Assembly (NCBI GenBank): GCA_002709385.1 | Contig: PAQS01000032.1 | Coordinates: 1 to 53,424, forward strand | Direction: 5' to 3' | DNA length: 53,424 bases | From: Waddliaceae bacterium | GTDB taxonomy: Bacteria; Chlamydiota; Chlamydiia; Chlamydiales; GCA-2709385 | Shown: positions 50,178-53,424 of the stretch, piece by piece | Layout: each line of letters begins with the position of its first letter | How positions within the stretch are numbered: the first letter of the stretch is position 1 | Made by a program: the position numbers and the translations under genes | Notes under the pieces: model-generated | Told to the model about the DNA's origin: nothing | What the model saw: the letters and a program-made list of their open reading frames with translations, nothing else | The model's database searches: none

Positions 50178-51914
50178 CTATTTTGTTAGCTCCAACAATA
50201 CATTAATTAATTTTCTAAAATTAATTGGTTTGGGAAGAAAAGATGCAAAGCCGATATCATCGTAATCATCTTGTTTTCGGCTAAAATGCCCAGACATTCC
50301 GATAACTTGTGTATTTTCTATAGATGGTTCTTTTTTCAATTTTGCCATTAATTCAATTCCATCCATTTCAGGCATCATAATATCAAGAAGTATAATGGAA
50401 TAATTTTTGTTTTCTCGTATTTTCTCTAGTGCTTGAAAAGCACTTTGTGCTTGCTCTACTTCCATGTTGAAATGCAAAAGAACTTGTCGCAATGCAAAAA
50501 TATTTCTGAGATCATCGTCTACAATAAGAATTTTACAGTTTTTAAGCTGTGCTAATTCACTGTCAGATAGTTGGATTTCTTTTTGTTCTTGATAGCTTTC
50601 TCTAGGAGCTTTGTTTTCATCAATAGGCCTCAAAAATGGAATATGAACAATAAAAGTAGAACCTATGCCGACTTGGCTGAGCACTTCAATTTTTCCACTA
50701 AGTAAACTAAGCAGCTGTTTGGATATGGTTAAACCAAGGCCTGCTCCTTCTGTTAGCTCTTTATTCTTAGGCATACGAGTAAATCGGTCGAAAATAATAT
50801 CAAGATCTTGAGTGCTAATACCAGGACCAGTATCGCTTACTTCTATTACTAACCACTTTTGTTCTTCGCTATCTAATTCACTTTTAAAAATAACAGAAAC
50901 AGATCCACCAGGATTGGTGAATTTGACAGCGTTACCGATGACGTTTCTTAGAATTTGTTCAAGTCGATACTTATCAACAAAAATAATATCTTTTTCATCA
51001 AACTCAGAGCTAATTAAAAAATCAATCTCCATTTCGCGACATTCGGACTGATATGAATAGTGAATTTTATGAACGATATCTTTAATCAAAATCTTTTCAG
51101 GAGATGTTTTGATCAGTCCTTTTTCTACTTTACTGTGATCAAGTAAGTCATTTACTAAGTTGGACAAGTCTTGGATGGAATCATTCATAACATTAAGGTT
51201 ATCTAGCTGATTCTTGCTTAGGTTTTTTTCCTTGTTTTGCATGAGTTGCTGAGTAAGTAGGACAAGGCTATTAAGTGGGTTGCGTATTTCATGACTCACA
51301 TTGGAAACGAATTGTGATTTAAAACGATTCGCCATGAGTAAGGCGTAGTTTTCTTTTTTTAGTTGCTCTTGTTCTTCAAGACGTTTTTGAGCTTGTCTAC
51401 GTTCCGTAATATCAATAACAGAAGCCACCACATACATATTGGTGGGAGTTTTAATTGGAGTAAGACCGATTTCTAAAGGAACGGAACTTCCATCTTTACG
51501 AATTCCAAATAGATCTCGTCCAACTCCCATAGAACGTTGCGCGGGTTTATTTATAAAGCTCTTTCGGTAGTCGACGTGCTTTTTCGAAATATCTTGGGGG
51601 ATAAGCTTTTCTACTTTTGAACCGATAAGGTCTTTTTGTTCGTAGCGGAATATTTCTTCCATTTTTTTATTTGCAATGACAATTGTTCCTGTCTCATCCA
51701 CCATAATCATTCCATTAGGAGCGGCATTAAGGGCAATACGGAATCTATCATCAGATACATCGTGGTTCTGTTCATCTGGAGAAAATAAGTCTGTTTTTGA
51801 TTGGAGGTCTTTTTTCAATCTTCGGGTAAAGATGAAGAAAAACAATAGGGCTAGGGAAGCTCCCATTAATGCTGATCCGATGACAAGCCAAATAAAATTT
51901 ATCGTATTTTCCAT
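50178..51914 (-). CDS. Hybrid sensor histidine kinase / receiver
   Basis: 578 residues. One N-terminal membrane helix (about 10-30), PAS domain (about 55-170, ALNAAPNGMIMVDETGTIVIANKKME), HisKA with SNVSHEIRNPLN (His208), HATPase with GNAVKFTNPGG, VSDTGPGIS and GAGLGLTISK, then a receiver domain with phospho-acceptor Asp511 (LLDIMMPEMDG) and LPKP. The phosphorelay would pass through a separate phosphotransfer protein or act back on the kinase. No signal peptide. Gene cluster with the receiver and CheB-CheR downstream on the opposite strand. Confidence 0.93.
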   Translation of the reverse strand: MENTINFIWLVIGSALMGASLALLFFFIFTRRLKKDLQSKTDLFSPDEQNHDVSDDRFRIALNAAPNGMIMVDETGTIVIANKKMEEIFRYEQKDLIGSKVEKLIPQDISKKHVDYRKSFINKPAQRSMGVGRDLFGIRKDGSSVPLEIGLTPIKTPTNMYVVASVIDITERRQAQKRLEEQEQLKKENYALLMANRFKSQFVSNVSHEIRNPLNSLVLLTQQLMQNKEKNLSKNQLDNLNVMNDSIQDLSNLVNDLLDHSKVEKGLIKTSPEKILIKDIVHKIHYSYQSECREMEIDFLISSEFDEKDIIFVDKYRLEQILRNVIGNAVKFTNPGGSVSVIFKSELDSEEQKWLVIEVSDTGPGISTQDLDIIFDRFTRMPKNKELTEGAGLGLTISKQLLSLLSGKIEVLSQVGIGSTFIVHIPFLRPIDENKAPRESYQEQKEIQLSDSELAQLKNCKILIVDDDLRNIFALRQVLLHFNMEVEQAQSAFQALEKIRENKNYSIILLDIMMPEMDGIELMAKLKKEPSIENTQVIGMSGHFSRKQDDYDDIGFASFLPKPINFRKLINVLLELTK

Positions 51915-52062
51915 GTTTACTATAAGTGGTATAAGGGGTTAGTTGCGCTCATAAAATATGATGAGTCTAATACTGTTTGTACTATTTTTTACTTCTCATT
52001 TTTGATATTATATATTTTGGTGTTTTGAGGAATTAATTATTAATTTCTTGCAGGAGAAATAA

Positions 52063-52554
52063 ATGAAAAAGCCATCCGTTATGCTTGTTGATGATCAGCT
52101 TTCTAGCTTAATCGCTCTGGAGCAACATTTTGAAGATCTTAATGTCACGATTAAGAAGAAGACATCAGCTTCAGATGCGTTAGAAGAGTTACTCAAGGAA
52201 AAAGTTCACTGTATTGTGGTGGATTATGCCATGCCTGATATGAATGGCATGGAGTTCATGAAAATTGTGAAAGGAGATCCAGAGTTAAAACATATTCCAA
52301 TTCTTTTGGTTACTGGTAAAGTCTTTAGCAGTAATCAAGCTGTTCAAGCTCTTCAAATTGGAGCATATGACTACATGACAAAGCCTGTTAATATATGTAT
52401 TATTAAGTCGAAGATAGAGCTTATGGTTAATTACGCTGTGTCGCAACAAAATTTTGAGTATTTGTTTTCTCTTTGTAGAAAAACACTTACAGACCAACAA
52501 ATGGCAGATCTTGTAGAGCCTTTGTCGGGTTTTAATCAAGACTTGATGGAATAG
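52063..52554 (+). CDS. Single-domain response regulator
   Basis: 163 residues, AGGAGA eight bases before the ATG. The receiver domain has paired Asp at 10-11, phospho-acceptor Asp54 (VVDYAMPDMNG), Thr84 (LLVTGK) and Lys107 (MTKPVN). No DNA-binding output domain; the last 50 residues are helical. Such receivers act by protein contact. It is followed by the CheB-CheR gene after only four bases. Confidence 0.92.
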   Translation: MKKPSVMLVDDQLSSLIALEQHFEDLNVTIKKKTSASDALEELLKEKVHCIVVDYAMPDMNGMEFMKIVKGDPELKHIPILLVTGKVFSSNQAVQALQIGAYDYMTKPVNICIIKSKIELMVNYAVSQQNFEYLFSLCRKTLTDQQMADLVEPLSGFNQDLME

Positions 52555-52558
52555 CTAG

Positions 52559-53424
52559 ATGACAATTGAGAAAGAAGAAGTAAAAAATGGATCACCTCTT
52601 TATGTGGTTGGAATAGGAGCTTCTGCTGGAGGCTTGGAGGCTATTGAGGCTTTTTTTGAGCATATGCCCCAAAAAACAGGTCTGGCATTTGTTGTCGTAC
52701 AGCACCTTTCTCCCGATCATAAAAGCTTGATGGATGAATTACTTTCGCGCAAAACATCGATACCAGTGTCTATAGTAAAACAAGACACGAAGATCACCGC
52801 GAATCATATTTACTTGCTTCCAACCAATCAGGAAATGATTATTTCGAATGGACACTTCTTTTTATCAGAAAGAGATAAATCGATAGGAATTTCCTACCCA
52901 ATTAATACATTTTTTAAATCTTTAGCTAGTGATTTTCAGCACCGTAGTATCGGAGTTGTTCTTTCGGGTTCTGGGGCCGATGGAACAAAAGGTATAGAAG
53001 CGATACATGATGCAGGGGGATTTTCTATTGCTCAAGAGCCAGACTCTTGTAGTTTCCCCGATATGCCTCGGAGTGCTATTTCTAGTCGATGTATTGATCT
53101 CATTTTACCTCCGAACCGTATGGCTGATTCTATCATTCGTTATTCTCAAACTACAGAAAGAGTTTCCCATCATTTACAGCTTGGAGCTCCTGAAGTAGAT
53201 GAAGGACGCTTTGGAGAAGTAATCCTTCTTTTAAGAAATCGGTTCGATCTTGATTTTTCTCAATATAAACCATCTACAATTACTCGGCGTTTAGATCGTA
53301 GATTAGTAGCTAAAAAACTAGAAAGTTTACAAGAGTATTTGAATGTACTTCTTACAGATGAAGAAGAATTACAAGCACTCTATTTTGATCTTCTTATTGG
53401 AGTGACGAATTTCTTTCGAGACAA
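52559..53424 (+). CDS. CheB-CheR fusion protein, truncated by the window end
   Basis: 288 residues visible from ATG 52559, frame open to the right edge. CheB methylesterase domain: GIGASAGG (Ser22), VQHLSPDH (His49), GSGADGT (Asp141). CheR N-terminal domain starts about 205, with KPSTITRRLDRRLVA and VTNFFRD at the edge. CheB removes and CheR adds methyl groups on chemoreceptors; fusions of this kind often carry PAS and kinase domains further on. Chlamydiae have no chemotaxis system in the usual sense, so the role is probably in another signalling relay. Confidence 0.9.
   Translation, partial: MTIEKEEVKNGSPLYVVGIGASAGGLEAIEAFFEHMPQKTGLAFVVVQHLSPDHKSLMDELLSRKTSIPVSIVKQDTKITANHIYLLPTNQEMIISNGHFFLSERDKSIGISYPINTFFKSLASDFQHRSIGVVLSGSGADGTKGIEAIHDAGGFSIAQEPDSCSFPDMPRSAISSRCIDLILPPNRMADSIIRYSQTTERVSHHLQLGAPEVDEGRFGEVILLLRNRFDLDFSQYKPSTITRRLDRRLVAKKLESLQEYLNVLLTDEEELQALYFDLLIGVTNFFRD

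Noticed and set aside
53007-53198. A 63-residue hydrophobic frame on the plus strand.
   Set aside because: It lies inside the CheB-CheR gene in another frame, and the CheB motifs read clearly through it.
1-53424. CRISPR array or insertion sequence.
   Set aside because: No regularly spaced direct repeats and no transposase or integrase motifs were seen on either strand.

Overview
The window looks like the chromosome of a chlamydia, most probably an environmental (Parachlamydiales-type) member of the phylum Chlamydiae. The sequence is AT-rich. It carries gene orders that I recall from Chlamydia trachomatis: the block HAD phosphatase-truA-ispD-yaeI-SWIB-prfB-yhhY-yebC (CT464 down to CT457), the block M16 protease-plsB-rng/cafE-DUF177-rpmF-plsX (CT806 to CT811), and pcnB next to lpxB (CT410/CT411). 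The SWIB-domain protein and the plant-type soluble glycerol-3-phosphate acyltransferase are strong chlamydial markers. The species assignment is an inference; no rRNA gene is present.

Layout. 1-1250: the end of an unknown gene, tRNA-Leu(CAA) with promoter and terminator, and an M15-like lipoprotein. 1281-6631: core block HAD, truA, ispD, yaeI and SWIB, interrupted by a LuxR-type regulator and an acyltransferase-like protein. 6954-13623: a large UDP-sugar pyrophosphorylase of plant UGP3 type, an Inc-like hydrophobic protein, DUF2851, prfB with its programmed frameshift, yhhY and a SprT-like metallopeptidase. 13924-21311: yebC, pabB/pabC (p-aminobenzoate synthesis), a three-gene membrane/redox operon (FAD oxidoreductase, TVP38/TMEM64, CDP-alcohol phosphatidyltransferase) and an archaeal/eukaryotic-type prolyl-tRNA synthetase. 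21322-26300: accessory genes: a coiled-coil protein, an unknown charged protein, DUF445, a 535-residue possible cysteine-peptidase effector and three tandem paralogues of a small hydrophobic family. 26383-35115: aminopeptidase N, then rng-plsB-M16 protease. 35450-40905: ankyrin protein, histidine kinase, membrane protein, DUF177-rpmF-plsX and a small membrane protein. 40957-43073: a small lipoprotein, a BPL_N-type protein and a protein with the three-fold signature of mitochondrial carriers. 43157-47009: DUF374 acyltransferase, lpxB, alpha/beta hydrolase and pcnB in one operon. 47263-53424: signalling cluster with a CHASE2 adenylate cyclase, hybrid histidine kinase, single-domain response regulator and a CheB-CheR fusion that runs off the window.

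Functional picture: housekeeping genes for translation (tRNA, prfB, proS, rpmF), RNA processing (rng, truA, pcnB), lipid and lipid A synthesis (plsB, plsX, lpxB, DUF374), isoprenoids (ispD) and folate (pabB/C) form conserved blocks. Between them sit variable islands of likely host-interaction or signalling proteins. The most striking of these is the mitochondrial-carrier-like protein at 42264-43073. Functions are read from motifs recognised by eye; no database search was done.
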